Shown: piece after piece, positions 54,956 through 64,000 of the stretch | Numbering within the stretch: position 1 is the first letter of the stretch | Layout of the letters: every line of letters starts with the position of its first letter | Assembly (NCBI RefSeq): GCF_047496725.1 | Contig: NC_132972.1 | Location: 10,255,001 to 10,319,000, forward strand | Origin: Anoplolepis gracilipes | Lineage: Eukaryota > Arthropoda > Insecta > Hymenoptera > Formicidae | DNA: 64,000 bases | Reading direction: 5' to 3' | The notes under the pieces: generated by a model | What the model saw: the letters and a program-made list of their open reading frames with translations, nothing else | Database searches by the model: none | What the model was told of the DNA's origin: nothing | Position numbers and translations under genes: made by a program

Positions 54956-55561
54956 TAACTCTTTGAAATTTTTCAGTTAGCACCAATGTTCTTTATCTGA
55001 TAATATTTTCCTTATCTAGTGATATTTTACATATTTTATTAGAGTTTAGACTTTAACAGTTCGGAAAATATCAATTGCAAAATCTCCTTATTTTAATAAT
55101 AATTATCTCTTCTTTAATATGCTTTATAAAAATTATATCTTAAAAAAATATTTTAATAATTATGATGAGTGATAGAAGGAAAAAAAGATCTTCTGTGGTA
55201 GCTAATATTTAGCACGTATGTATATATACTTGTTATATCTCTCAGAATTCAAAAGAAGTAGAAAACATAAAAGAAATAAAATATACACAATATATTTATG
55301 TATTTGTTTCAAAGATTATACAAACAGTTTTTTAACGTGTTTTAAAAATAACGAATTAAAATCAGGAATAAAATATTCGTATGCTGACTTATTTATATGT
55401 ATAACATTTTTAATAAGTACAAAAAGTAAAATATAAATTTGTAAAATTTGAGATACTTTATTATAAAATAATATTCAATATATGATTTATAATTTTTTAA
55501 AATATTATTAGTAAATACTAACAAAAACAATAGAATTTACATATTAGATCCGATAACTGAT

Positions 55562-55600
55562 TTTCTCTCTCTCTCTATCTATCTATCTTTCTCTCTCTCC
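55562..55600. repeat. pyrimidine-rich CT/CTAT repeat upstream of Hen1
   Basis: TCTCTCTCTCTATCTATCTA and a further CT run about 200 bp before the Hen1 ATG. GA/CT tracts are common in insect promoters as GAGA-factor sites, but no function is shown here. Confidence 0.85.
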
Positions 55601-55806
55601 TTTCTGTTGCATGCAAAGATCGGTCACGTGGGCAGTCTGTCACATGCGCACGAGGATCCCGCCGGTCGGATTTGTGTATATATATTACGACCTTTCTGTT
55701 ACTGGCCACGCTGCGAGTTTATGTCGGTTATACGTTGTACATTCATACAAAGAGATGTGAATGTGTACGGTGCGGAAAAGTCACAGGAAGATATTCTATA
55801 CGAACC
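55600..55806 (+). promoter_or_regulatory. likely Hen1 promoter/5' UTR with a CACGTG site
   Basis: A GC-richer stretch directly upstream of the Hen1 ATG contains GGTCACGTGGG at 55622, CACATGCGCACG, and a TATATATA motif near 55676. A CT-rich tract precedes it. No exact transcription start can be chosen from sequence. Confidence 0.4.
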
Positions 55807-56118
55807 ATGATTATCGTGCTGTTTCACGTATTTTATTTGCTCGGTCAGTACATATACAAGAATTATCGCATCAAGAAACTGAGAGCCTTGTGCGATGCTA
55901 CGAAGGAAACAGAACCTTTATCCGAACAGCAAACCTACGAAATGTTCAATGATAGCTCGTTCGATGACAACAACGACGACGACGATGACGAGAAACCTCC
56001 GGCGTCGAATTATCACGATAAAGAGCCGATAAAATTTTATCCACCAGCATATATACAAAGATACAACGCGGTACAGGACGTACTTAGTCATCCGATGTAC
56101 AGGGAAAAAATACGAAAG
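55807..56118 (+). CDS. Hen1: Hen1 coding exon 1
   Basis: Begins at the ATG of MIIVLFHVFYLLG and ends in CGAAAG before donor gtattt, phase 0, giving 104 residues. It holds the hydrophobic N-terminus, the basic segment KNYRIKKLR, an Asp-rich run (DDNNDDDDDE, about 53-62) encoded by a GAC-rich tract, and the start of the methyltransferase fold. Confidence 0.85.
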
Positions 56119-59100
56119 GTATTTTTAAAAAATGCGCTTCATTATGTACATACATCGTGTTATAATTTTATAATATATAAATATAAGTACGAAATTCGAA
56201 AGATGTATATATGTCGTTATAATATGATTTTGCACAAATTTTTTAGCTACTTTTGAATTTTATTTGATCTACAAACAAAACTTATAATAATGGATCAACA
56301 TTTTCCTAATATTTCACTTTGTTGCTAAATAAAAAATTGCTACTTTTAGTGTATTAGTTTTACTGTCTTTTCTTTAGATAATAACTACATTTTTAAATAT
56401 TTGTCGACAGGTTGTCGATTTTGGATGTGCAGAAATGAGCTTTTTGCGATATTTGAAAAATACAGAAGGAATAGAAGAGATACTTTGTGTTGATATTGAT
56501 AGGGACGTTCTACAATATAACAAAGTAAAAGCAGAACCATATCTTAAGGATTATTTGTCTCGTCGAAAAACGCCATTTGCAATTGAAATATGTGAAGGAA
56601 GTATAATACATAATGACCGAAAGCTGGAGCAAACAGATGCTGTAATTTGCATCGAATTGTATGTTATACTGCACAAACATTAATATAAAGATTATAATCT
56701 TATTTTAATTGTTCTTTTATACAAGATGTTAAAATGCACATATGTATCTTTTATTTTATGTAAAAATATTTCTTAATTTTAGAATTGAGCATTTGTACCC
56801 GGATGTATTAATGGAGTTGCCCTTTAATATTTTTGAATACATCAGGCCAAAAGTAGTAATAGTAACTACTCCAAATGCAGATTTCAATGTACTATTTCCA
56901 AATTTCTCAGGCTACAGACATCCAGATCATAAATTTGAATGGACAAGGGAACAATTTCAAAATTGGTAAGTAAAGTTTTTTAAGGTTTTATAAAATTTAC
57001 TGAAAAAAATTTTCTTGATATTTACTATTATTTTGTCAACAGGGCACAAGACATTGTGAAGAAATATCCATCTTACAGTGTGACATTTCATGGAATTTGT
57101 GAAGGACCTGCGGGTACTGAAGAATTAGGTGCATGCTCGCAAATGGCAGTATTTCATCTAAATTCATTGATAGAAGAATGCAACAAAATAGTAGGAGTAG
57201 ATGGATTATTTAAGACAGTGGCTAGATATGAATATCCTCTATATGTTGACAATCGTACAGATGAGGAGAAATTACTGCATGAAGCGACATATCATATCAT
57301 CACATTAGCCTATGCTCAGGAGAATCGAGATGAAATAATTTTAAGTGATATATTACCTTATTTGAAAGAAAAAAATTTCAATGTTACAATAGAAACACTG
57401 AGAAAGGTCCTAGAAGATGCAAATTGGATTATCCAAGATCGAGAAGATGGATTAATAGTAAAAATGAATCCTTCTTCTTCTGATTATGCTGAAGATGAAG
57501 AGGAGGAGTTTCATATGGATAATGCAGATTTGATAAATGAAGAAAATATAAATGAATTGAATTATGAATCACAAGTAAGTGAGATATCTGTTAATGTGGG
57601 TGAACAAGATTTGCTTGAACAAAATTCATATATTGAAAAATGGGATGAACAATCTAGTATTATCATACCTGAAAATCGCTCTATTATTCAAGAAAATACT
57701 TATTTATTTGATGGTGAAAATTTATCAGAATATCAATCATCTGAAGAATTACATGTAACTGGCAACAATGATATTAAACATTCAAAGATTAGCGATATTA
57801 CAGAATCCTTAATATGTACTAAACAAGAACTTCCAAGTAATTCTGTCTCTTCAAATGAGACAGAAATGGGTGGCAGAGCTGAAATAATTAATGCCGATAT
57901 ACCAGTTTTGGATACGTTCTCGACAATACCCAACAGTAGTTTAATATTACAAAACTCGTCAGTCGACAATACAATAGAATCAGCTCTACCACAAAATAGT
58001 GATATAAATTTAACAGCTGCAGAATTACAATTACAAAAAAGTACAACATTCAATTTTGAACCATATATGTCTGTCTCGCGTTCATCGACGTCACCAGAAC
58101 CATTGTTCTTTAGTTGTGAATCGAATAATTCTTTGCATAATTATAGTGCAAGTTATCAAAATAGATCGTACGACAAACTTCATCAGTTAGATAGTACTTT
58201 TCATCAATCTGAAATAACAAATAAGACAACTATGAATATAGAGGAATCTATTGTAGAGAACATACTTCCCTTGCCGAGTAAGAAAATTTTTCTAGAAAAA
58301 GATTATATACAGAAAAGTGAAATAAATTCTTCAAAAATGTCCTCAAATGATTCTAAGGTAAACAGTAGTTGTAATTTTGAACAAGTGACTTCAATTAAAA
58401 ATCAAGTTTATGAAAATAATGATGTAGCAGATATGATACCATTAAACGTTTGTAGTAATAGTATTAATAATCAACCAAGATTTACAAGTTCACCTAAAGC
58501 TTCTACAAAAACATCTGCCAATATCATTAAACAAAGCTATCTCGAATTAAAAGAACTAATGCCTGCAGTGAATAGGAGCATCTTACCATGTATAAAAAAA
58601 GCAATTAAGGAAACTGATAGTTCATTAAAAGATAATCAGAAATCTAGTAGCAGTACTACTACAGAAACAGCTGAATTGTGCGCTAGTTCTTTATGCGATG
58701 ATATTACCAATACTTCAAAGAATGTAGACTTATGTCTTGTTAGCAATAACACACATTTGTGTTTAGAGAATAAAGAATTTACCAAAGTTATAGACTCGAG
58801 GGATGAAGGTACTGATGAAAAATGTATAGAGAGGAATGTTGCAGTCAATCAAGAGTCTGATTTTGTGGATGATGTACAAAATGTAGATGCACACCATAGT
58901 TTGTCATCGGATAATGATAATATTAACAACAAAGAAGAAAACGCGTGTTGTACATTAACAAAGACAAATGATTATGGTACGAAGGCGCACCAAGAAAACG
59001 TGATTGACGATTTTGCACAATCAAATGTAAGGAATAAGAGCTTAAATCCGCCTAAAGAATTATCGAGTTTTAAATCACAGAATAGCGAATGCTCTTCTAC

Positions 59101-59871
59101 TGAATGTGCCAAAAAGACTAGTGTTTTAGAAAATGATAGACTTGTATCTAGTAACAGTAATAAAGACATAAGTAATGTTCAGTTTGTATCAGTATTAAAA
59201 AAAAGTGATGAAATTGTTGGTACGAGCAAAGATGTAAATACACCAAATATTGTCGGATTAGTAAGTAATGTCGAAGCTAAGTCAGTTTCTCCTTTTGAGA
59301 CACCTCCGAACAGTTGGTCTCCCGAAATTATGGATTCCGGTTACCCGAACTCAGCATCCGTGCAAGATATAACACCAGAATATGATTTGTCCAGCATAGC
59401 TCAGGATCATATACCGGATTCTGAATCGCCGAGCATTGCGGAAGCGCCAAGACTCGGCATTTTAGAACCGATCGAGGTGGAAAATGGTGATTTGGCGAAC
59501 AATAACAGGGATGACGAAGGTAACAATATGATGGCTGTTGATGCCAACGATATTGAAAACTTGCAACCATTTATCGATGTACTGGAAAACGATCTTGAGA
59601 ATGAAAACGACATTTACGTAATGCAAAACGGTTTTCCTATATGGCTATTGAGATTATTGGACATGGCTAATCCGCTTGACTTTGATATGCAAGGTCGGCA
59701 ACATTTGAGGGACCCCGAAAATGACGTTGCAGGTAATTGTATCTTTTTTTATCTTTTCACACTGTTTGCACAGAAAAAAATATATTTATAATTACATTTC
59801 TAGATGATGCTAACTACTTGGGTCGTGATGAAGGTTTCGATAGTTCTTCTGAGAATGAGAGCGATATATGA
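55807..59871 (+). CDS. Hen1: Hen1, small RNA 2'-O-methyltransferase (five coding exons, complete)
   Basis: Exons 55807-56118, 56411-56658, 56783-56965, 57043-59732 and 59804-59871, all with GT-AG introns, join in frame to about 1,166 aa. Hen1 enzymes methylate the 2'-OH of the 3' nucleotide of piRNAs and Ago2-bound siRNAs. Seen here: the family N-terminal block KFYPPAYIQRY (about 76-86), the SAM-binding motif VVDFGCAE (about 105-112), the acidic strand VDID, the metal-binding motif IELIEHL (E186, E189, H190) and DHKFEWTREQF with H236, then GPAGTEELGACSQMAVF. All expected catalytic residues are present, so it should be active. The start ATG has a good context (accATG) and no earlier in-frame ATG exists in this exon. 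Residues 1-17 are hydrophobic and followed by a basic stretch, a probable membrane anchor. From about residue 340 the tail is Ser/Asn/acidic and predicted disordered, encoded mostly by one 2.69-kb exon. Human and fly enzymes are about 390 aa, so this one is about three times longer. Confidence 0.93.
56411..56658 (+). CDS. Hen1: Hen1 coding exon 2 (SAM-binding motif)
   Basis: Acceptor ttgtcgacag, donor GAATT|gtatgt. It encodes VVDFGCAEMSFLRYL through ICIE and ends after two bases of the Leu codon of IELIEH, so the metal-binding motif is split by intron 2. Confidence 0.92.
56783..56965 (+). CDS. Hen1: Hen1 coding exon 3 (metal-binding residues)
   Basis: Acceptor cttaattttag, donor AATTG|gtaagt. 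It completes IELIEHL and runs through VVIVTTPNADFNVLFPNF to HPDHKFEWTREQFQN. The last Trp codon is split with exon 4. Confidence 0.92.
57043..59732 (+). CDS. Hen1: Hen1 coding exon 4 (end of catalytic domain plus long tail)
   Basis: Acceptor tttgtcaacag, donor GTTGCAG|gtaatt; 2,690 bp. The first 35 or so codons finish the methyltransferase domain. About 70 residues of helical sequence follow (YHIITLAYAQENRDEIIL, then EDANWIIQDREDG), then a long low-complexity tail rich in Ser, Asn, Asp and Glu. Near its end is an isolated hydrophobic motif, FPIWLLRLLDMANPLDFD, from about residue 1112. The reading frame stays open for 2.7 kb of AT-rich sequence, which itself argues for coding. Confidence 0.92.
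59804..59871 (+). CDS. Hen1: Hen1 coding exon 5 (C-terminus)
   Basis: Acceptor ttacatttctag; the intron is only 71 bp. It encodes an acidic end, DANYLGRDEGFDSSSENESD, and then Ile and TGA. Joining it in phase with exon 4 restores GAT from G plus AT. Reading through intron 4 instead would add VAGNCIFFYLFTLFAQKKIY and stop, which is less likely. Confidence 0.8.
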
Positions 59872-60583
59872 AATGGGAAATGACACGAAAAATGAAAATC
59901 TTTTCTTGCTGGCGCAAAAAGGAGCATATGATGTGTGTGATATAATAATAAGATTACAATGTATCGTACAATGTAAATCGTACATATCAGTCTTTGATGT
60001 TCCCAACAAAGTCTATAAGCTTGGAAGGTAAAGTTATATACATTGGAGAACATTCTTGATTACATTTGATATCTGATAAAAAATTTTGCATTTTAGAATA
60101 GAATATTTGATATAAGCAAACAATTTTTTTATTTCTTTAAATCATGTTGATACACAACTACCTCTTCATTTATTTTTAATAATAATTTTTTTTTTAATTT
60201 TTATATACATAATGTTATATCAAATAATATTAAAAATTTACATGTAACGTTTTATGTAAGAGTAAGGCTGAGATAAGGCTAAATCTGATTATTATAATAA
60301 GTAGAAATATATATTTTTTCTGTGTTTATTAAGTATATAACTTATTCTATATTTATTTTTATTTGCTCTTTTTATATTGTAAATCAAACATTGTTGTTTT
60401 ATGTTACTCATACCTCACAGACTTAAGGAACAGACTGCAAGAAGATTTTCAAATTGCTTTTTATCATAAATATATCTCGAAATGTCAGCTTCTCTATTTC
60501 ATCGAAAAGATCAAAACATTCTTGTTAATAGTCAAAATATCAAGAGATTTTGATCTTTTAACATATATATACATTACATATCG

Positions 60584-60592
<9 letters not shown>

Positions 60593-60621
<29 letters not shown>
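60593..60621. repeat. (TA)n microsatellite in the Hen1 3' region
   Basis: About 14 TA units downstream of the Hen1 stop. Confidence 0.95.
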
Positions 60622-60624
<3 letters not shown>

Positions 60625-60915
60625 CTTACGATTCTACGAAGTTTTCATTAATTGTTTACCAAATGTCAAAAGTTTTCAATGCAGTATTTTAACTCTTAAT
60701 GTAATTTACGAAAGTTCATAAATATGTTAAGTTTTAATAAGTGTACATATATATATATATGTGATACCTGGTACATCATTATCACAAATGTGTGCTATGT
60801 TCTGAAATGTTAAGTTGTTTTGTGATTGTTTAATTATAATTTCCTTAAAACTTTTCCTACCCCTAAGACTGAGACTGCATACAGTTGTTTATGTTCGCAA
60901 TCGTGCTTTGGGCAA

Positions 60916-61192
60916 AATAAAATCAATATAAAATCTGAGTAGATATGTCTTCAATATATTTTGACCTAATACAGAAAAGCATGTACATATTATATGGCAT
61001 AAAAGTTATGAACTTCTTACTATTATATATTTTACATGGAGACGTGCGATATCTTCCTTTATTTCAATAGTAGTGGAATGAAATTACAGGGTATACAATG
61101 TGTATGGTTTATAAAGTAAGGCTAGCCTACAACTTTACAATAATTCTGTTAATAGACCATTTCGACTGTTTTTTAGTATTTACAGAAATAAA
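60916..61192 (+). terminator. candidate poly(A) signals of Hen1
   Basis: AATAAA occurs at 60916-60921 and at 61187-61192, the second followed by a T-rich stretch (gtctttcattttttgg). Either would give Hen1 a 3' UTR of about 1.0-1.3 kb. Confidence 0.4.
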
Positions 61193-62376
61193 GTCTTTCA
61201 TTTTTTGGATGATACAACTATTTATTCGCTAGAGCACAAGTCAAACGTGACCATAAACTTTGCTTGCAATCGTGTATACATTATATTTCTTAATTTTATC
61301 GCATTTTAATAAATTCTTTTTTTTTATTGAAAAATTAAATATCGGTGCTTCAAATAAATTTGACTGTACAACTTAATGGCACAAACGGATATGCTTGTAG
61401 AATTATAATACAGACAATTTTAGTAATATTTCGTTGCGTTTTTTTATTTTTTTAAATGCAAATATGTATAAATAAATATATATTACATTTGAGTAAATGG
61501 CACGACTTACAAAGCTAAGTTTGATAGTCAAGAATGTGCTATAGGGGTATATAGCAAATTTATTGTTGAAACACTTATGATACTAGACAAAATTACATAT
61601 ATTTGATAGAATTGCGTTTTTAAGTAGTGCCTTAAGCCATAAGATCTATGGCTTTTAATAACGTGTTTTGTTTCTTGCTACAGATTTTGTCAAAATCAAG
61701 TGCAAATTGCAACTAAAGAAAATTCTGAGTATCTCGAATCTATTGCGTAATTTTCACACGCGCAATCTATTTTGCTACAATTGTATAATTAATATCTTAT
61801 TGTGGAACAAGAGGTAAAATATTAATACGCTTCGTGCGCAGTGATCAAAATACATATAAAACTAAAAGCAGTGTAAAAACTTTTAATATCAAATCTAACG
61901 CTAATTGTGAATCCGTTAAAGTGTCATTACTATAGTACGTATTATCGTTAATTATGTCAGTTGAACTGAAATTACAGAAAATAGTTTACTTAATAATAAG
62001 AATCATGGAAGAAAACGCATTCACACTATTTTGGAATGTTATGTTAATCTGGATAAAATTAATTAATGAAAGAATAAACAAAAATTTTGGTTGCTGTGAT
62101 ATAAATCTTGATTCTGTATATACCTGCAATCGCGCATTTGTATTACTTGAATGCATTATATATATACACAGTAAGATTTTCTACATTGTCTCTCTTTCAT
62201 ACTTAGACTAGTTTCATACAAAACGCGGTATATATATATATATGTTACTTATTTTGTATTTTTTAATATAAATAATTTACCATATGTTTGCGTACGTAAT
62301 GTGATTTTTTTTGCGGTAAATTGTTGATTGTTAGTAACCCGCGTAGTAGTATGGTGTTATACAATATAAATCTTTT

Positions 62377-62382
62377 TTTATT
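62377..62382 (-). terminator. candidate poly(A) signal of RABGAP1
   Basis: TTTATT on the plus strand (AATAAA on the minus strand) is the first canonical hexamer found downstream of the RABGAP1 stop. It implies a 3' UTR of about 700 bp. Confidence 0.35.
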
Positions 62383-63065
62383 TTTATCAAGCATAGAGAG
62401 CTCACGCACTGCTTTACATATGTTTAAATAAAAAGGAAAAAAATAGAATAAAATAATATTAGTATAAGCGTTTTTATACTCATATTGAAAAAAAAGATCA
62501 CAGAAATTAATCTACCTTTTTAAAAAAAAATGTAACACAAATTTTCAATATATGATTATTAATATACGGTACGTAAATTGGGTTGCCTGATGAAAAGCAC
62601 TTTGACGTGCGACATATGGCGGAAAGTGTGACAAAGAATTACAGCATCTGAACAGAATCATACATTACATGTAACTACGGATATACATCATGTTCATGTA
62701 TTTATGCCTGGCACATTTGACTTCAAAATGTACGTATTCTTCCTCTTCTACTGGCATTTTGTCTGTGTAATAAAAATATTAGTAAAAATTTATAGAATAA
62801 AATATGAAATATCGTTCATGCAAAGAGAGAGAGGAGAGAGAGAAAGGAAGGATATTAAAATTACAATATGTAAAAAATGAAATGTCGATAACATTTTGAC
62901 GACAGTTTTAAACAAATATTTCTATAAAATATTTTTTTTTTAGCTTAAATAACAGATAAAGAAAGCTCACATCTGTGATTATTTTATAAATATTGCATTA
63001 TATTTTAATATCTTAATTTTGTTATTGAAAGTTATTCTCTCTACTTTAAGGAAATGCTTACTGCA

Positions 63066-63299
63066 TCACACAACTTCTTTGAGACTATCCCGCGCGTCGC
63101 GGCTTCGAGAGTGTATCAGGTGGTGCAAGTCTCCTCCGGGTGCGCTATCACGTCTCAGATCTCTCAGCGCAGTCGGAGCCAGGACTTCCCTCTTGTTCGC
63201 TGCTTCCTTTATGCTAGATAAGGTTTTACTGAACCACGGCCAGCTGTTTCGTGCGGCTTGCAGTTCGGAGGCCGTAGCGTGCAACTGATGTGTTAGATC
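63066..63299 (-). CDS. RABGAP1: RABGAP1 last exon
   Basis: Acceptor ttttccgtcag on the minus strand, phase 0, then DLTHQLHATASELQAARNSW and FSKTLSSIKEAANKREV, ending with a charged tail and a stop codon; 77 residues. Confidence 0.88.
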   Translation of the reverse strand, partial: DLTHQLHATASELQAARNSWPWFSKTLSSIKEAANKREVLAPTALRDLRRDSAPGGDLHHLIHSRSRDARDSLKEVV

Positions 63300-63364
63300 C
63301 TGACGGAAAAAGCGATTCGTATTAAAAATTTTTGTAACTTGCGATTTCGAAAAATTAATATTAC

Positions 63365-63421
<57 letters not shown>

Positions 63422-64000
63422 TCTCATCACCTGATTCCGACACTCGGCCTCGACGTGAGCCAACTTTGTCTGCGCCAATTCCAACTCTAATTCACGCACC
63501 CTTTCCTGCACTCTGTGAAGCATAGGATCTATTCGATTCTCCAAAGGATGCGCGATATCGGCTAAGATATTTGATGAATCTATTATACATGTTCTACACT
63601 TCTCACATTTTGAAACCTTCGCCTGAAAAACAGTATCACTTGTTTTATTTCTATACGCGATATAATAATGTTAATGTGATAATATAAATTAAATCACACA
63701 CTCGTAATTCGCTCAATGTTGTCTTTGCGGCATTGTAATCGTCCTCCAAACGTTGACAGATCTGAAACAATATAAATACGCGTTCTTGCAGTTCTTTATA
63801 TAATATTTGAAATCAAACTGTATAGAATATAATAATGTTTTACTAATACCTGCTTGTATTCGGCTATAATGACATTACTTCTGCGACTTTCAGCGTCTGC
63901 CCGACCCACCTCACGTTGTAACATCTCTTTAATTTGCAGCAGTTCCGCTTCTAATCTTTGCTTCTCCTCTTCATTTCTGGCAACAGTACCGCGTAATTGT
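63066..64000 (-). CDS. RABGAP1: RABGAP1-type Rab GTPase-activating protein, C-terminal exons (partial at right edge)
   Basis: Four exons on the minus strand (64000-63850, 63761-63702, 63622-63431, 63299-63066) join in phase 0. They read LEAELLQIKEMLQREV, then SNVIIAEYKQ, ICQRLEDDYNAAK, CEKCRTC, LELELAQTKLAHVEAEC, and ELQAARNSWPWFSKTLSSIK before the stop. This matches the known C-terminal coiled coil of vertebrate RABGAP1 (GAPCenA), which has KEMLKREL, YKQICSQL, CERC, ELELAQTKL, VEAECKIQDLEHH and TLSSIKTATG in the same order. RABGAP1 stimulates GTP hydrolysis by Rab proteins in membrane traffic. The PTB and TBC catalytic domains must lie beyond the right edge. The tail after TLSSIKEA (about 45 residues, Arg/Asp-rich) is longer than in vertebrates. 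The gene converges on Hen1. The paralogue RABGAP1L and the related EVI5 are alternatives, with EVI5 less likely. Confidence 0.9.
63369..63418. repeat. (TA)n microsatellite inside the last RABGAP1 intron
   Basis: About 25 TA units fill over a third of the 131-bp intron 63300-63430 and begin about 12 nt after its donor site. Confidence 0.97.
63431..63622 (-). CDS. RABGAP1: RABGAP1 exon with CxxC and coiled coil
   Basis: Acceptor ctgtttttcag, donor AATCAG|gtgatg on the minus strand; 64 residues. It contains CEKCRTC and the conserved helix ELELELAQTKLAHVEAEC. Confidence 0.9.
63702..63761 (-). CDS. RABGAP1: RABGAP1 exon, 60 bp
   Basis: Acceptor tattgtttcag, donor TTACGA|gtgtgt on the minus strand. 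It encodes 20 residues, ICQRLEDDYNAAKTTLSELR, following on from YKQ as in vertebrate RABGAP1 (YKQICSQL). Confidence 0.85.
63850..64000 (-). CDS. RABGAP1: RABGAP1 exon (runs off the right edge)
   Basis: Donor AAGCAG|gtatta on the minus strand. It encodes QLRGTVARNEEEKQRLEAEL through NVIIAEYKQ, coiled coil. Its 5' boundary is outside the window. Confidence 0.9.

Larger units (their letters stand above)
51283..55561. other. 3' UTR and intergenic spacer between the coiled-coil gene and Hen1
   Basis: Very AT-rich; contains the poly(A) signals at 51811, the (GT)n tract at 52973 and the hairpin at 54811-54955. No gene seen. Confidence 0.65.
59872..63065. other. convergent 3' space between Hen1 and RABGAP1
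   Basis: AT-rich 3' UTR-like sequence with poly(A) signals for both strands and TA microsatellites. Short open frames here are AT-driven. Confidence 0.65.

Noticed and set aside
55672..55806. Earlier start for Hen1 extending the protein by 45 residues
   Set aside because: The frame opens at a TTG, not an ATG; the first in-frame ATG is 55807, with a good initiation context.
57733..59613. Minus-strand open frames opposite Hen1
   Set aside because: Antisense shadows of the biased codons in the Hen1 tail.
1..64000. tRNA, rRNA, CRISPR array or bacterial (for example Wolbachia) insertion
   Set aside because: No T-loop-like GGTTCRAATCC with a matching fold, no rRNA core, no regularly spaced repeats and no bacterial-type gene runs were seen by eye. 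A tRNA or covariance-model scan was not possible.

Overview
The window is nuclear DNA from an insect, most likely a hymenopteran and plausibly an ant. The grounds are spliceosomal introns, very AT-rich sequence broken by short CpG-rich blocks without CpG depletion, many GA/CA/TA microsatellites, and recognisable animal genes (Hen1, RABGAP1). The order is inferred from composition; no marker gene proves it.

Layout. (1) Positions 1 to about 47,100 contain no coding exon I can defend. This stretch holds repeats: a TTAA-flanked fold-back element at 257-680, a palindromic element at 12,793-13,138, two pairs of near-identical direct repeats (7.2/8.5 kb and 15.9/16.8 kb), long microsatellites, and a chain of CpG-rich islands that may be cis-regulatory or promoter sequence. 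Much of it could be a long intron of the next gene, because that gene enters in mid-protein. (2) 47,101-51,282 (+) carries the last four coding exons of a coiled-coil protein that I cannot name; its first intron here has a GC donor. (3) 51,283-55,600 is 3' UTR plus AT-rich spacer, and includes a striking inverted repeat (arms about 64 bp) containing CACGTG sites. (4) 55,807-59,871 (+) is a complete five-exon Hen1 gene, the small-RNA 2'-O-methyltransferase that caps piRNA/siRNA 3' ends. Its protein is unusually long (about 1,166 aa), with a probable N-terminal membrane anchor and a very long Ser/Asn/acidic tail. (5) 59,872-63,065 is the convergent 3' space. (6) 63,066-64,000 (-) is the 3' end of a RABGAP1 (GAPCenA-type Rab GTPase-activating protein) gene that continues off the right edge.

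The three genes show no obvious shared pathway. Hen1 and RABGAP1 are tail to tail, and the coiled-coil gene and Hen1 are in tandem on the + strand. I found no CRISPR, operon, prokaryotic insertion, rRNA or tRNA. The most interesting signals are the Hen1 architecture, the hairpin upstream of it and the fold-back elements; I did not find a convincing wholly new system.
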